The notes beneath the pieces were generated by a model, which was not told where the DNA came from, did not search any database, and saw only the letters and a program-made list of their open reading frames with translations. Below are positions 1 through 8,668 of a DNA stretch of 64,000 bases, one piece after another. Origin of the DNA: Actinomycetota bacterium (lineage in GTDB: Bacteria; Actinomycetota; Actinomycetes; Mycobacteriales; JACQDL01); contig JACQDL010000014.1 of the NCBI GenBank assembly GCA_016201065.1, positions 163,547 through 227,546 of the forward strand, given 5' to 3'. A program made the position numbers and the translations under genes. How positions within the stretch are numbered: position 1 is the stretch's first letter; every line of letters begins with the position of its first letter.

Positions 1-17
1 TGGCCTGCGCGGATGAC

Positions 18-49
18 GTTGGGGCGGCCCCGCGAGGGACCGCCCCAAC
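18..49 (-). terminator. Hairpin after the surface-protein gene
   Basis: A perfect 10-bp inverted repeat (GTTGGGGCGG at 18-27, CCGCCCCAAC at 40-49) with a 12-nt loop lies 25 bp past the stop codon of the leftward gene at 74. Its position suits a transcription terminator. There is no long U tract, which is usual in high-GC actinomycetes. Confidence 0.5.
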
Positions 50-73
50 CGATCGACTGACGACTTCGCTAGC

Positions 74-3000
74 TCACTTGACAGTGACCGTCACGGTCGC
101 AGAGGCGATCTCGCACCCGGGAGCCTTGTAGTAGACCCGGATGGTCCGGGCGCCCCTGAGACTGGTCTTCCAGGTGAAGCTGCCGACACCGCTGCTGTTC
201 GTGGTGACCGACGCGATCGGGCTCTGCTTGATCGGGCTGACCACCAGGGTGAAGGACATCCCGGTCTGGGCGGCCGGGCCGCCCGTGCCGGTCAGCTTGA
301 CCTTGCCACCGCCCAGCGCGACGGCGGTCAGCTTGACCGTCGACAGCACCGTCGTCGCGACGACGCTGCTGGTCAGGCTGCCCACCTTCGCCACGAAGCT
401 GGTCGACCGGGAGATGGTCACCGACACCGAGTACGTCCCGGTACCGCTGGCCACCGTCGAGTCGACCCACTGGAACGGGTCGGTGCCGCCGGTCGCCTTG
501 GCGTAGATGTCCACGGTGGCCCCCGCCTTCGCGGTACCGCTGACGGTCACCGCCCCGGCGCCCGTGCGTGAGGCCGGCGCGGTGATGCTCACCGTGTCCG
601 GTGCGACGGTCACCGTCGCGGTCGCGGTGTTGACACCGGCCGCCAGGGTGAGCCCCGTGGTCAGGTACGCCACCGCCGCGGGGTTGGCCGCACCACCGTT
701 GATCTTCGCGATCAGGCTGGTGGTACCCGAGTCGTTGCTCCCGGTGACCAGGACGGCGTGGAAGGTGCCGTCCGTGGCGGTCGCGCTGGCCGCGCCGAGC
801 AGGCTGCCGAAGCTGCCCACCACGGTGGCGGTCGGCGTGATCGCCGGGACCACGTTCCCGAAGGCGTCCAGCACGGTGCCGTTGACCGTGATGTTGGCGC
901 CCGGGGCACCCGTCACGTTGGCCACCGAGACCTTGTACGCCTCGGTCGCCGGGTTGACCGTGAAGGCCCCCGTCGTCCCGGTGGCCGCGCCGGCCGTGAC
1001 CGTGACGCTCGCCGAGCCGGTCTTGGTGAAGAAGACCGTGACCCCGTTCGCCGACTCATCGGGCGAGATCTGCCCGGAGCCGTTGGTGCGGACGGTCAGC
1101 GACGTCTGTGCCTTGCTCGCGCTGTCCAGGAAGTACACGCCCGGGGTCCCGGTGAGGGTGAAGGTCGTGTACGGCAGGGCGGTGGCCGCGGCGTCCTTGA
1201 GGACGGCCTTGAAGCTGACCCCGTTGGTCGCCCCACTGGCGGCCGGCGTGAAGGTCGTCGCGGCCGGGATCGGGAACGTCGTCCCCGCGGACAGGCTGGT
1301 CAGCGAGACGCTGGCCGGGGTCACCGACGACAGCCACTTGATCGCCTTCCAGCTGCTGTTCACCGCCGAGACGGTCCAGCGGTACTGGTCGTCGTTGGCC
1401 GTGGTGTTGCCCGAGACGTCCGGCACGGAGTAGCTGAACGCGCCGGCGACGATGTCCACGTTGCTGGTGAACTCGTTCGCGTCGGCCGTGTCACCGTCCA
1501 CGTTGCGGTCGACACCGACCACGGCCTGGACACCAGGCGTGGTCGGGGTGAACAGCTGGCTCCACTGGTCGGTCACCGTGCCGGTGACCGACACGCTGCC
1601 GCCGACCGCCGCCGCGAAGTTGCCAGCCGCGGTCACCGTGGTCACCGCCGCGGTGGCGTACGTGGTCGTGATCGGCTGGTTGCCGCCGGTGCCGCCGTCG
1701 TTGTCGGTGATGATGTTGTTGCTCTGGGCCTGCACCGTGTAGGCGTTGGTGTTGGCCGTCTTGGTGCTGGTCACCGCGAGGGTGGCCACACCGGTCGCGT
1801 CGGTCACCGCGGAGACCAGACCGGTGCTCGGCACCGCGGCGCCGTTGGCGGTCAGGTCGGTCAACGCGGTGCCGCTGCCGGCCGCGAGGGTGAACCACAC
1901 CGTCACGCCGGCCACGGCCGTCGGGCCGGCCTTGGTCGCGGTGGCCGTGTAGGTGACCGAGCCGGTACCGACCCGGACCGTGGCGGCCGCGGTGACCAGC
2001 TTCACGTTGGCGGTGGTGGCCGTGGTCAGAGCCACCGTCGTCACGGTGTTGTCCGCGACCACGGTGGAGACCACGGCCGCGGCCGAGCCGAGGGTGGCCG
2101 TGGTGGTCACCGGCGCGCTGGATGACGCGGCGGCGCTGGCGGCGGCGGTCGTCTTGGTGAAGACCGTGCCGTTGAAGGTCGGCGCGCCGCTGGACCCGGC
2201 CACACCGCCGTTGGCGAAGGTGAAGGTCATCGCCGCGGCGATCGCCTCGCCGAGCTTGCCGACGCCGGTGCCGGAGTTGAGGCCCCGGGTGTCGGTGGTG
2301 GTCAGCGCCGCGGCGCTGGTGGCGGTGATGGTCTGGCCGAGGTCGATCGCGGCCGGCGCGGTCAGGACGAAGTTCAGGTCGTCGCTTGTGCTCGCGGTGG
2401 CCGCCGTGACGTCCTTGACGTCCACGGTCAGCACGGGCGTGGCGTCGTCCTGCGCGGAGTCGTAGACCTGGTTGCCGTTGCGGTCCTGGAAGAGCTGCAC
2501 CGTGTAGGTGCCCGGGACCGTCGTGCCGAGGTAGATGTTGTCCCCGGCGGCGTAGTTCAGGACCTGACCGGAGGCGCTGAGCGCCACCGGGACGAAGCTG
2601 GTCGTCACCGTGACGGCGTCACCGCTGGTGTGGGCCAGCGGCAGGCCGCCGCTCGGCGCCGCGATCGGGATCGTGTACGGACCGGCGCCGCTCGCCACTC
2701 CGGTGATCGCGTAGTCGGCGGTGGCGCCGGTACCGATCCGGATCAGCGAACCGGTCGCGATCGTCGCGACCGTGCTGACCGAGGTGGCGGCGGCGGCGGA
2801 GTTCGCCGACAACGTTGTCGCGGCGCCGTCGGACAGCGCCGCCGGCGTGCCGTTGGCGGCGACCCGCTCGTAGGAGACGGAGCCGCCGGCCGGACCGGTC
2901 AGGACCTTCAGCCGGAGCGGGTCGGTGCTGACGTTGGTGGTGCCGGTGACCTTGAGGCCGTAGCTGTTCGCCGGAGCGGTGTTCGGATTGGTGTCGACGA

Positions 3001-3145
3001 TGCTGACGCTGGTGGCGTTGGGACCCAGATCGAGGGTCACCCCCGCCGCCGACGCCGCCGATGTCCACCACCCCAGGGCGGCCACGACCGTGGTCGAGCA
3101 AAGCGCGCCGACTGCGCGGCGCGTCTTCTTGCTCGTGAGATTCAT
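74..3145 (-). CDS. Large secreted Ig-like repeat surface protein
   Basis: This encodes a 1023-aa exported protein. The N terminus has a signal peptide: basic residues (SKKTRR), a hydrophobic core, and a likely cut near SAASAA at about residues 28-34. The rest is rich in Ala, Thr, Val, Gly and Ser and reads as consecutive beta-sandwich (Big/invasin-like) modules. One around residues 395-490 carries the typical TDATGVATLAV strand, and another near residue 880 carries VTVSGTAKAGATVDIY. No LPXTG, SLH or C-terminal membrane segment is visible, so it is probably released or held non-covalently. The start at 3145 was chosen because MNLTSKK opens the signal peptide and has a GGAGAAAGGA ribosome site. 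Its ATG overlaps the sigma factor stop (ATGA). An adhesin or wall-matrix role is inference. Confidence 0.8.
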   Translation of the reverse strand: MNLTSKKTRRAVGALCSTTVVAALGWWTSAASAAGVTLDLGPNATSVSIVDTNPNTAPANSYGLKVTGTTNVSTDPLRLKVLTGPAGGSVSYERVAANGTPAALSDGAATTLSANSAAAATSVSTVATIATGSLIRIGTGATADYAITGVASGAGPYTIPIAAPSGGLPLAHTSGDAVTVTTSFVPVALSASGQVLNYAAGDNIYLGTTVPGTYTVQLFQDRNGNQVYDSAQDDATPVLTVDVKDVTAATASTSDDLNFVLTAPAAIDLGQTITATSAAALTTTDTRGLNSGTGVGKLGEAIAAAMTFTFANGGVAGSSGAPTFNGTVFTKTTAAASAAASSSAPVTTTATLGSAAAVVSTVVADNTVTTVALTTATTANVKLVTAAATVRVGTGSVTYTATATKAGPTAVAGVTVWFTLAAGSGTALTDLTANGAAVPSTGLVSAVTDATGVATLAVTSTKTANTNAYTVQAQSNNIITDNDGGTGGNQPITTTYATAAVTTVTAAGNFAAAVGGSVSVTGTVTDQWSQLFTPTTPGVQAVVGVDRNVDGDTADANEFTSNVDIVAGAFSYSVPDVSGNTTANDDQYRWTVSAVNSSWKAIKWLSSVTPASVSLTSLSAGTTFPIPAATTFTPAASGATNGVSFKAVLKDAAATALPYTTFTLTGTPGVYFLDSASKAQTSLTVRTNGSGQISPDESANGVTVFFTKTGSASVTVTAGAATGTTGAFTVNPATEAYKVSVANVTGAPGANITVNGTVLDAFGNVVPAITPTATVVGSFGSLLGAASATATDGTFHAVLVTGSNDSGTTSLIAKINGGAANPAAVAYLTTGLTLAAGVNTATATVTVAPDTVSITAPASRTGAGAVTVSGTAKAGATVDIYAKATGGTDPFQWVDSTVASGTGTYSVSVTISRSTSFVAKVGSLTSSVVATTVLSTVKLTAVALGGGKVKLTGTGGPAAQTGMSFTLVVSPIKQSPIASVTTNSSGVGSFTWKTSLRGARTIRVYYKAPGCEIASATVTVTVK

Positions 3146-4008
3146 GAACCTGATTCCTTTCTCCCGGCGACCAGCTCTGGCCGGCGGGCACCCCGTGACC
3201 ACCCGGTCCGGGCGTCGCTGAACGTCCCTGTCGAAGCAGGGAAACGTTCACCGCCGGCCGCGGTCGCGTGGTCGGTGACCAGAACTTCCTGAGGCGGTCC
3301 GGCCCATCGGGGCCGGCCGTGTATTGGGATCGCATCCGCGGTGCCGGGGCTCTCCCCGGGATCCACCGATGTGCCCTCCAGCACCCGCCGAAGCGCGCGA
3401 CGGGCGCGCAGCAGCACGTGCTTGACGTTGTTCCGTGCGATGCCGAGCTCTGCCGCGATCTGCGGCAGCGGCTTCTCCTCGACCTCGCGGGCGACCAGCG
3501 CGCGACGGTGCAGCGGGCTCAGGGCCGCAAGCCCGTCACGCACGATCTCGGCGTCCTCGGCCGCGAGCAGCCGCCCGGACACGTCGTCGCCGGCCGGCAG
3601 CACGTGGGCGTACTCGTCGATGTTGACCAACGCCGGCGTCCGGGCGCTGGCCCGGTGCCGGTCGATGCACAGGTTGTCGACGATTCGCCGGCAGTACGCC
3701 AGCGCCTGACCCTCGTCCTGGAGATCCGGCCGCACCTGGCACAGGCGCAAGAACGCCTCCTGCACCACGTCCTCGATATCGCGGGGGTTCGCCAGCCGGC
3801 GCGCGGCGCGCGCCGACATGGTCTTGCGGTGCCGGAGGAAGAGCCGACCGTGGCCGATGCTGGCGTCATCCGGCCCGCCGGACCCGGCGGCAGTCGACAC
3901 GATCTGGACAGACGGGCGGGCATCATCCAACCCGATCACCGCGTCCACCTCTCCTCGGTTCGACCGGCTGGCCGTAACCGCCCCGTCGCGTTCACCAGCG
4001 GGTGTCAT
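3142..4008 (-). CDS. ECF-like RNA polymerase sigma factor
   Basis: A 288-aa sigma-70 family protein. Region 2 is clear (ARRLANPRDIEDVVQEAF, with the conserved DxxQExF motif). Region 4 follows, with ALSPLHRRALVAREVE and the helix-turn-helix PLPQIAAELGIARNNVKHVL. It is longer than a minimal ECF (about 170-200 aa) because of an unalignable N-terminal stretch and a basic C-terminal tail. The ATG at 4008 is preferred because it keeps region 2.1 (LFLRHRKTMSARAARR) whole. No anti-sigma gene lies next to it. Instead its stop overlaps the start of the large secreted protein, so it probably drives its own operon. The specific subgroup was not determined. Confidence 0.85.
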   Translation of the reverse strand: MTPAGERDGAVTASRSNRGEVDAVIGLDDARPSVQIVSTAAGSGGPDDASIGHGRLFLRHRKTMSARAARRLANPRDIEDVVQEAFLRLCQVRPDLQDEGQALAYCRRIVDNLCIDRHRASARTPALVNIDEYAHVLPAGDDVSGRLLAAEDAEIVRDGLAALSPLHRRALVAREVEEKPLPQIAAELGIARNNVKHVLLRARRALRRVLEGTSVDPGESPGTADAIPIHGRPRWAGPPQEVLVTDHATAAGGERFPASTGTFSDARTGWSRGARRPELVAGRKESGS

Positions 4009-4021
4009 CGACACCTGCCGG

Positions 4022-4052
4022 ATAGTAATCGCATCACTACGTCGTGTGACAA
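4022..4052 (-). promoter_or_regulatory. Possible sigma-gene promoter
   Basis: Reading leftwards, TTGTCA (4052-4047) and TACTAT (4027-4022) are separated by 19 bp and lie just upstream of the ATG at 4008. If this is the promoter, the transcript would be nearly leaderless. The spacing is long, so this is tentative. Confidence 0.3.
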
Positions 4053-4288
4053 CTCCTCGCCTGCGCGCCCCGAAATCTCTGGTCGCTCCTCGATCAGGGC
4101 ATCCCGTTCGCCCGATGTTGTGGCCAACACATCCGGAGAGTGACCGCATTGACGACAACTGGCCGCAAAGCTGGCCGCACCCTCCGCGGGCTGAAATCCA
4201 CCCAGGAACGGCGCCGACGCCGGGAAGGCACGCGGTGCCTGCGAGGTTGCTCCGGTGAGCACGCGATCCCGACCAACCGAGGAGCGAG

Positions 4289-5038
4289 ATGACCAGCAGC
4301 CAGGTCGACCGGCGCGGCCGGGTCCGGGTCGAAGCGGGACGCAAGCGGGTGCGCGCGCTCCTCGGCGGGCACGTCGTCGCCGACACCACCCGGCCCGTGC
4401 TGGTGTGGGAGGCGCCCTACTACCCGACGTACTACATCCCCGCCGAGGACGTCCGCGCGGAGCTGGTCGACACCGGCAGCGCGCGGCACTCCCCGAGCCG
4501 GGGCGACGGACAGCTGCACGACGTACAGGTCGGCGGGCAGACCGCTGCCGGCGCGGCGCTGGTGTACGCCGACTCGCCGCTGCCGGAGCTGACCGGCCTG
4601 GTCCGGCTGGAGTGGAGCGCCATGTCGGAGTGGCTGGAGGAGGACGAGCCGGTCTACGGGCATCCCCGGGACCCATACACCAGGCTGGACATCCTTCCCA
4701 GCAGCCGGCACGTGGAGGTCCGGGTGGACGGTGTGTTGGTGGCCGACTCCCACCGGCCCACGATCCTCTTCGAGACCGGCCTGCCGCCGCGCTACTACCT
4801 GCCGATGACCGATGTCCGGCTCGACCTGCTCCGGCCGTCGGCGGCCAGCACGCACTGCCCCTACAAGGGGACGGCGGAGTACTGGGACATCGTGCTGGGC
4901 GACCGGGTGCACGAGGGCCTCGTCTGGGGCTACCGCACGCCGCTGCCCGAGAGCCAGCGGATCGCTGGCATGATCGCGTTCTACGACGAGAAGATGGACG
5001 TGACGATCGACGGGACTCCGCTACGCCCGACCGGCTGA
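4289..5038 (+). CDS. Protein with two DUF427 domains
   Basis: This 249-aa protein holds two copies of the DUF427 fold. The first, about residues 15-115, contains RVRALLGGHVVADTTRPVL and YYPTYYIPAEDVRAEL. The second, about 140-240, contains HVEVRVDGVLVADSHRPTIL and LPPRYYLPMTDVRLDLL, then a YKGTAEYW segment and AFYDEKMDVTIDG. The biochemical role of the family is unknown. The start is supported by GAGGAGCGAG upstream. It is transcribed away from the sigma gene and converges on the flavoprotein gene at 5048. No operon partner is visible. Confidence 0.8.
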   Translation: MTSSQVDRRGRVRVEAGRKRVRALLGGHVVADTTRPVLVWEAPYYPTYYIPAEDVRAELVDTGSARHSPSRGDGQLHDVQVGGQTAAGAALVYADSPLPELTGLVRLEWSAMSEWLEEDEPVYGHPRDPYTRLDILPSSRHVEVRVDGVLVADSHRPTILFETGLPPRYYLPMTDVRLDLLRPSAASTHCPYKGTAEYWDIVLGDRVHEGLVWGYRTPLPESQRIAGMIAFYDEKMDVTIDGTPLRPTG

Positions 5039-5047
5039 GCGGCGGGA

Positions 5048-6445
5048 TCAGCCGACCCGAGGCGGCGCCCGGAACACCTTGCCGGGGTTGAGGATGCCCA
5101 GCGGATCCAGCGCGTCCTTGATCGCGGCATGCACCCGCAGGCCGACCGGACCGATCTCGCGGGCCAGCCAGTCCACCTTGAGCGTGCCGATGCCGTGCTC
5201 GCCGGTCACGGTGCCACCGAGGGCGAGACCCAGCTCGAGGATGCGACCGAACGCGTCGTACGCCCGCGCCTTCTCGTCCTCGTCGGTGACGTCGAAGACG
5301 ACCGTCGGGTGCATGTTGCCGTCCCCGGCATGCCCGACCACCCCGATCCGCACCCCGCACTCGGCGGAGATCCGGTCGGTGCCGTCGAGCAGGTCGGCGA
5401 TCGCCGAGCGGGGCACGGCGACATCGTCGATCAGCGTCGCGCCGTACCGCTCCAGCGCGGGCAGGGCGAGCCGGCGGGCACCGAGCAGGAGCTGCCCCTC
5501 CTCGACGTCGTCGGTGGTGTGCACCTCCGTCGCGCCGGCCTTCCGGCACAGCTCGGCAACCCGTTCGATCTCCGCGACGGCGTGCGAACCGCCGGAGTCG
5601 GACTGGCACAGCAGCAGGGCCTGCGCGTCCCGGTCGAGCCCCAGCTGCTTCCAGTCGTCGACGGCCCGGATGCAGGTCGAGTCCATCAGCTCCATCAGCG
5701 AGGGCACCACGCCGGCCAGCGCGACGTCCTGCACCGCCCGTCCGGCTGCGGCGGTCGATCCGAAGGTGGCGACCAGGGTGACCGGTGCCGCCGGCAGCGG
5801 GCGTAGCGCGAGGGTCGCCTGGGTGATGACCCCGAGCGTCCCCTCGGCCCCCACGAACAGCCGGCTCAGGTCGTAGCCGGCAACCCCCTTGACGGTCCGG
5901 CGGCCGGTGCGCAACACCTCACCGGAGGCCAGCACGACCTCCAGGCCGAGCACGAAGTCGGTGGTGACGCCGTACTTCACGCAGCATAGTCCGCCCGCGT
6001 TGGTGGACAGGTTCCCGCCGAGGGTGCACCAGTCGTAGCTCGACGGGTCCGGTGGGTAGAACAGGCCGTGCGGCTCCAGGGCCTTCCGGAGGTCCAGGTT
6101 GACCACGCCCGGCTCGACGACCGCGAGCCGGTTCGCCGGGTCGATCTCCACGATCGCGTCCATCCGGGTCAGCACGAGGGTGATGCCGCCGGCCACCCCG
6201 TTGGCGGCGCCCGCCAGGCCGGACCCGGCGCCCCGGGGCACCACCGGCACCCGGTGCCGGGCGGCGACCCGCATCACGTGCCGGACATCGGCGGTGCTCC
6301 GCGCGAAGGCCACGCATCGTGGCTGCTCCGACGGCGCGAACATCGCCATGTCCCGGGCGTAGGAGGCGACCAGGTCAGGCTCGTTGACCACCGCCCCGTC
6401 CGGCAGCCCCGCACGCAGCTCGCTCACCACGACATCGTCGACCAT
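5048..6445 (-). CDS. GlcD-type FAD-linked 2-hydroxyacid oxidase/dehydrogenase
   Basis: A 465-aa flavoprotein of the FAD_binding_4 / FAD-oxidase C-terminal family, which includes glycolate oxidase GlcD and D-lactate dehydrogenases. The FAD domain shows PVVPRGAGSGLAGAA, CTLGGNLSTNAGG and GYDLSRLFVGAEGTLGVIT. The C-terminal domain carries the conserved metal/substrate motif GHAGDGNMHP and ends with GEHGIGTLK and ILNPGKVF. It is full length. No glcE or glcF partner is adjacent, so a stand-alone lactate or hydroxyacid dehydrogenase is likely. The substrate cannot be told from sequence alone. It is convergent with the DUF427 gene, with only 9 bp between the stops. Confidence 0.85.
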   Translation of the reverse strand: MVDDVVVSELRAGLPDGAVVNEPDLVASYARDMAMFAPSEQPRCVAFARSTADVRHVMRVAARHRVPVVPRGAGSGLAGAANGVAGGITLVLTRMDAIVEIDPANRLAVVEPGVVNLDLRKALEPHGLFYPPDPSSYDWCTLGGNLSTNAGGLCCVKYGVTTDFVLGLEVVLASGEVLRTGRRTVKGVAGYDLSRLFVGAEGTLGVITQATLALRPLPAAPVTLVATFGSTAAAGRAVQDVALAGVVPSLMELMDSTCIRAVDDWKQLGLDRDAQALLLCQSDSGGSHAVAEIERVAELCRKAGATEVHTTDDVEEGQLLLGARRLALPALERYGATLIDDVAVPRSAIADLLDGTDRISAECGVRIGVVGHAGDGNMHPTVVFDVTDEDEKARAYDAFGRILELGLALGGTVTGEHGIGTLKVDWLAREIGPVGLRVHAAIKDALDPLGILNPGKVFRAPPRVG

Positions 6446-6512
6446 TCGACCACGGTAGCGACCGGACGCCGAGCCAGCGCGCCAACCGCTCGGACGGGTA
6501 GCCTTACCCCTC

Positions 6513-7199
6513 GTGCATCTGCTTGCAGCCCCGCAACTGCTGAACCCGTCCTACCTGGTCGACGCGTTCGGCCTGGTGGGCATCCTGTCGATCATCTTCG
6601 CCGAGTGCGGCCTGCTCGTCGGCTTCTTCCTCCCCGGCGACACGCTGCTGTTCTCGGCCGGCCTGCTCGTCTCGGAGGGCTCGTTCCACGTCCCGCTCTG
6701 GGTGTTGTGCGCCTCGGTCTCGGTGGCCGCGATCGCCGGCAACCTCGCCGGCTATGCGATCGGCTACAAGGCTGGGCCGATGGTGTTCCGGCGCCCGGAC
6801 TCGGCCCTGTTCAAACATGAGCACGTCGACCGCGCGCATGCCTTCTTCGACCGCTGGGGTGCGGCCACGATTGTCCTGGCCCGGTTCGTCCCGATCGTGC
6901 GGACCTTCGTCACGACGATGGCGGGCGCCGGAAAGATGCGGTTCTCGGTCTTCGCGGGATACTCGGTGATCGGCGGGACGCTCTGGGGCACCTCGATCCC
7001 GCTTGCCGGGTACTTCCTCGGCAAGGTCCAGCTCGTGCGCGACCATGTCGAGGTCATCCTCCTGGGCGCGGTCGTCGTTGTGGTCTTCTTCGCGATCCTG
7101 CCGGTCGCCTTCGAGGTGTGGCGGCGCAGCCGGGCGCGGCGCAGCCGGTCGGCACCGGTGGTCGAGGACCTCACCGTGGACGCCCCCACCCAGCACTGA
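6513..7199 (+). CDS. DedA family membrane protein
   Basis: A 228-aa integral membrane protein of the DedA/VTT (SNARE-associated) superfamily, whose members move undecaprenyl-phosphate or other lipids across the membrane. The family signatures are present: AECGLLVGFFLPGDTLLF near residues 28-45, ARFVPIVRTFVTTMAGAG near 125-142, and a C-terminal hydrophobic helix followed by a basic tail (RRSRARRSR). It begins with GTG; the first ATG is too far inside. M. tuberculosis Rv0364 is the homologue I recall from the same chromosomal block. Confidence 0.85.
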   Translation: MHLLAAPQLLNPSYLVDAFGLVGILSIIFAECGLLVGFFLPGDTLLFSAGLLVSEGSFHVPLWVLCASVSVAAIAGNLAGYAIGYKAGPMVFRRPDSALFKHEHVDRAHAFFDRWGAATIVLARFVPIVRTFVTTMAGAGKMRFSVFAGYSVIGGTLWGTSIPLAGYFLGKVQLVRDHVEVILLGAVVVVVFFAILPVAFEVWRRSRARRSRSAPVVEDLTVDAPTQH

Positions 7200-7212
7200 C
7201 CGCACCCGGCGC

Positions 7213-7229
7213 TGACCCGGCCCGGGTCA
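7213..7229. terminator. Palindrome between convergent genes
   Basis: TGACCCGG-C-CCGGGTCA is a near-perfect palindrome between the ends of the dedA gene (7199) and the leftward gene at 7266. It probably serves as a shared terminator. The very short loop makes this uncertain. Confidence 0.35.
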
Positions 7230-7243
7230 CCGGGTGAGGGAAC

Positions 7244-7275
7244 CGCGTCTCAGGGGACACGCATCTCAGGGGATC
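7244..7275. repeat. Two 16-bp tandem units spanning a stop codon
   Basis: Units CGCGTCTCAGGGGACA (7244-7259) and CGCATCTCAGGGGATC (7260-7275) match at 13 of 16 positions. The second contains the stop codon (7266-7268) and last codons of the leftward membrane-protein gene. The first is a copy just past it. Three more genes in this window show the same pattern. Confidence 0.7.
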
Positions 7276-7517
7276 CGGTCGGCCACCGCCTTGACGTCCA
7301 CACCGAAGAACGAGCAGTTGCCCGTCCTCGCGCAGCCGACCACCGCACCGCGCTGCCACCAGACCAGTGCGATCAGCGAGACGACCACCGCGAGCAGGCC
7401 GAGCTTGAGGATCGCCCGCTGCACGAGAAAGCCGACCAGCGCCCCGAGCAGGACCAGGACAACAAGGGCGACCACGGCAACGATCTTGACTTGGCTCACA
7501 TTAAGCGCATCGATCAC
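7266..7517 (-). CDS. Small membrane protein of unknown function
   Basis: An 83-aa protein with two hydrophobic helices (KIVAVVALVVLVLLGALVGF and LGLLAVVVSLIALVWW). A short C-terminal segment with two cysteines (GCARTGNCSFFGVDVKAV) may face outside. The GTG at 7517 is preferred over the ATG at 7562, because the extra 15 residues are not hydrophobic and lack a family look. No domain is recognised. It overlaps the tandem repeat at its 3' end. Confidence 0.6.
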   Translation of the reverse strand: MIDALNVSQVKIVAVVALVVLVLLGALVGFLVQRAILKLGLLAVVVSLIALVWWQRGAVVGCARTGNCSFFGVDVKAVADRIP

Positions 7518-7590
7518 GCCCGGACTGTACTGGCGGTGGCATCCGGCTGCCCAGCGAGGCACGCTTTCGCGACGCGGCCTGGCCGGCCGG

Positions 7591-8358
7591 TCACCTGCGG
7601 GCGCCGAGCGCCCAGTGATAGAGGGCCATCGCCACCGCGGTGGCGAGGTTGTAGCTCGACACCCCTGGGGTCAGCGGCAGCGCGAGCAGCGCGTCAGCGC
7701 GCTCCCGCAGGTCAACCCCGATCCCGTGCCGCTCCGAGCCGAAGATCAGTGCGGCACCGGCGGGAATCGACTGATCCCTGAGGTCCCGGCCGGCGGCGTC
7801 GAAGGCCAGCACGGGTCCGGCCAACCCGGCCAACCATCCGTCCGGGGCGTGCTGCACCGGCGTGGCGAAATGCAGCCCGGCGCTACCGCGCAGCACCGCC
7901 GGATGCCACGGATCGACGGAGCCGGTGGTGAGCACGCCGGAGCCACCGAGACCGGCCACGACCCTGACCACGGCACCGACATTGCCGAGATCTCGCGGGT
8001 TGTCGAGGACGACGAGTGGCGCCGTGCGGTCGGCGGACCACAGCGCGGGGCGCTGGCCGGGACCGCCGGCCAGCGCGGCGACCTCGGTCCGCGGCACCGA
8101 ACCGACCAACCGCCGCAGCATGTCCCGGGAAGCCCCCACCATCCGGTCACCGATCACACCGAGCAGGTCCGGGGCGAGCACCTCGGTCAGGGCCAGCACC
8201 GCCGCGGGGTCCGCCGCGACGATGAGGTGGACCCGCGCGCCGAACCGCAACGCGTGCTTGACCGGATGGAACCCCTCCAGCAGCACCGAGCCGTCCGCAA
8301 CAAGACCCGCCCATCGGGCGGGGAGGTCGTCAGCGGAGACGTCGTCGGGACCGAACAC
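7591..8358 (-). CDS. TrmH/SpoU family RNA 2'-O-methyltransferase
   Basis: A 255-aa SPOUT methyltransferase that would transfer a methyl group from SAM to a ribose 2'-OH of rRNA or tRNA. The three SpoU motifs are present: motif 1 LDNPRDLGNVGAVVR near residues 118-132, motif 2 AALIFGSERHGI near 206-217, and motif 3 PLTPGVSSYNLATAVAMALY near the C terminus. An N-terminal domain of about 100 residues may bind substrate RNA. The target base is unknown. M. tuberculosis Rv0380c, next to pyrE, is the homologue I recall. Confidence 0.85.
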   Translation of the reverse strand: MFGPDDVSADDLPARWAGLVADGSVLLEGFHPVKHALRFGARVHLIVAADPAAVLALTEVLAPDLLGVIGDRMVGASRDMLRRLVGSVPRTEVAALAGGPGQRPALWSADRTAPLVVLDNPRDLGNVGAVVRVVAGLGGSGVLTTGSVDPWHPAVLRGSAGLHFATPVQHAPDGWLAGLAGPVLAFDAAGRDLRDQSIPAGAALIFGSERHGIGVDLRERADALLALPLTPGVSSYNLATAVAMALYHWALGARR

Positions 8359-8423
8359 GCCCGCATTGTGCGCCCCACGCTCCGGAAGCTGGAGAGCGGC
8401 CGCTCTTGGGCCGTCTACAGCAA

Positions 8424-8441
8424 TCTAGCGATCTTGATAGA
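8424..8441. promoter_or_regulatory. TCTAGCGATC-N4-TAGA site, copy B
   Basis: TCTAGCGATCTTGATAGA lies 66 bp upstream of the SpoU methyltransferase start. A second copy with the same 10-mer and the same TAGA after four bases lies at 9876, upstream of the ATPase gene. This may be a shared operator or a boundary repeat. Confidence 0.5.
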
Positions 8442-8524
8442 CGGCCATAGAAAGATCGAGAAGCCGACGCTATCGGCAAGTGTTATACCCCACGAGGCAG
8501 CAGACAGACCTAGCCTTAGCTACC

Positions 8525-8558
8525 AAACGGCGGAACGAAGGCCTTCGTTCCGCCGTTT
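8525..8558. repeat. Perfect 34-bp palindrome
   Basis: The left arm AAACGGCGGAACGAAGG (8525-8541) is followed at once by its exact reverse complement (8542-8558). It lies 110 bp past the end of the leftward ATPase gene and could work as a cruciform or strong hairpin terminator. A loop-free palindrome would also suit a dimeric DNA-binding protein. Confidence 0.75.
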
Positions 8559-8668
8559 CGGCACCGTTTCGAGCGGTCTCCGGCGCGGGTAACCCGTCAC
8601 TCGCGCAGGTGTGGCGGCTGCGGCCCTCTCCCTCCAGGGACCGTGGCCGCCGCACCACCCCGCTCCGA

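Larger units (their letters stand above)
8359..8668. other. AT-richer spacer with dyads, no gene
   Basis: These 310 bp contain no credible gene. The part from about 8415 to 8530 is clearly lower in GC than its neighbours. It holds an inverted repeat GCCGTCTA/TAGACGGC (8410-8417 and 8437-8444) around the site at 8424, and the 34-bp palindrome at 8525. Either the spacer came in with the ATPase gene or it carries the methyltransferase promoter. Confidence 0.6.

Noticed and set aside
758-2125. Long open frame opposite the surface-protein gene
   Set aside because: Arg/Gly/Asp-rich translation without domains; it mirrors the strong third-position GC of the real gene on the other strand.
4005-5609. 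534-aa leftward frame crossing the DUF427 and GlcD genes
   Set aside because: It overlaps two well-supported genes and its translation is low-complexity Arg/Pro/Ser.
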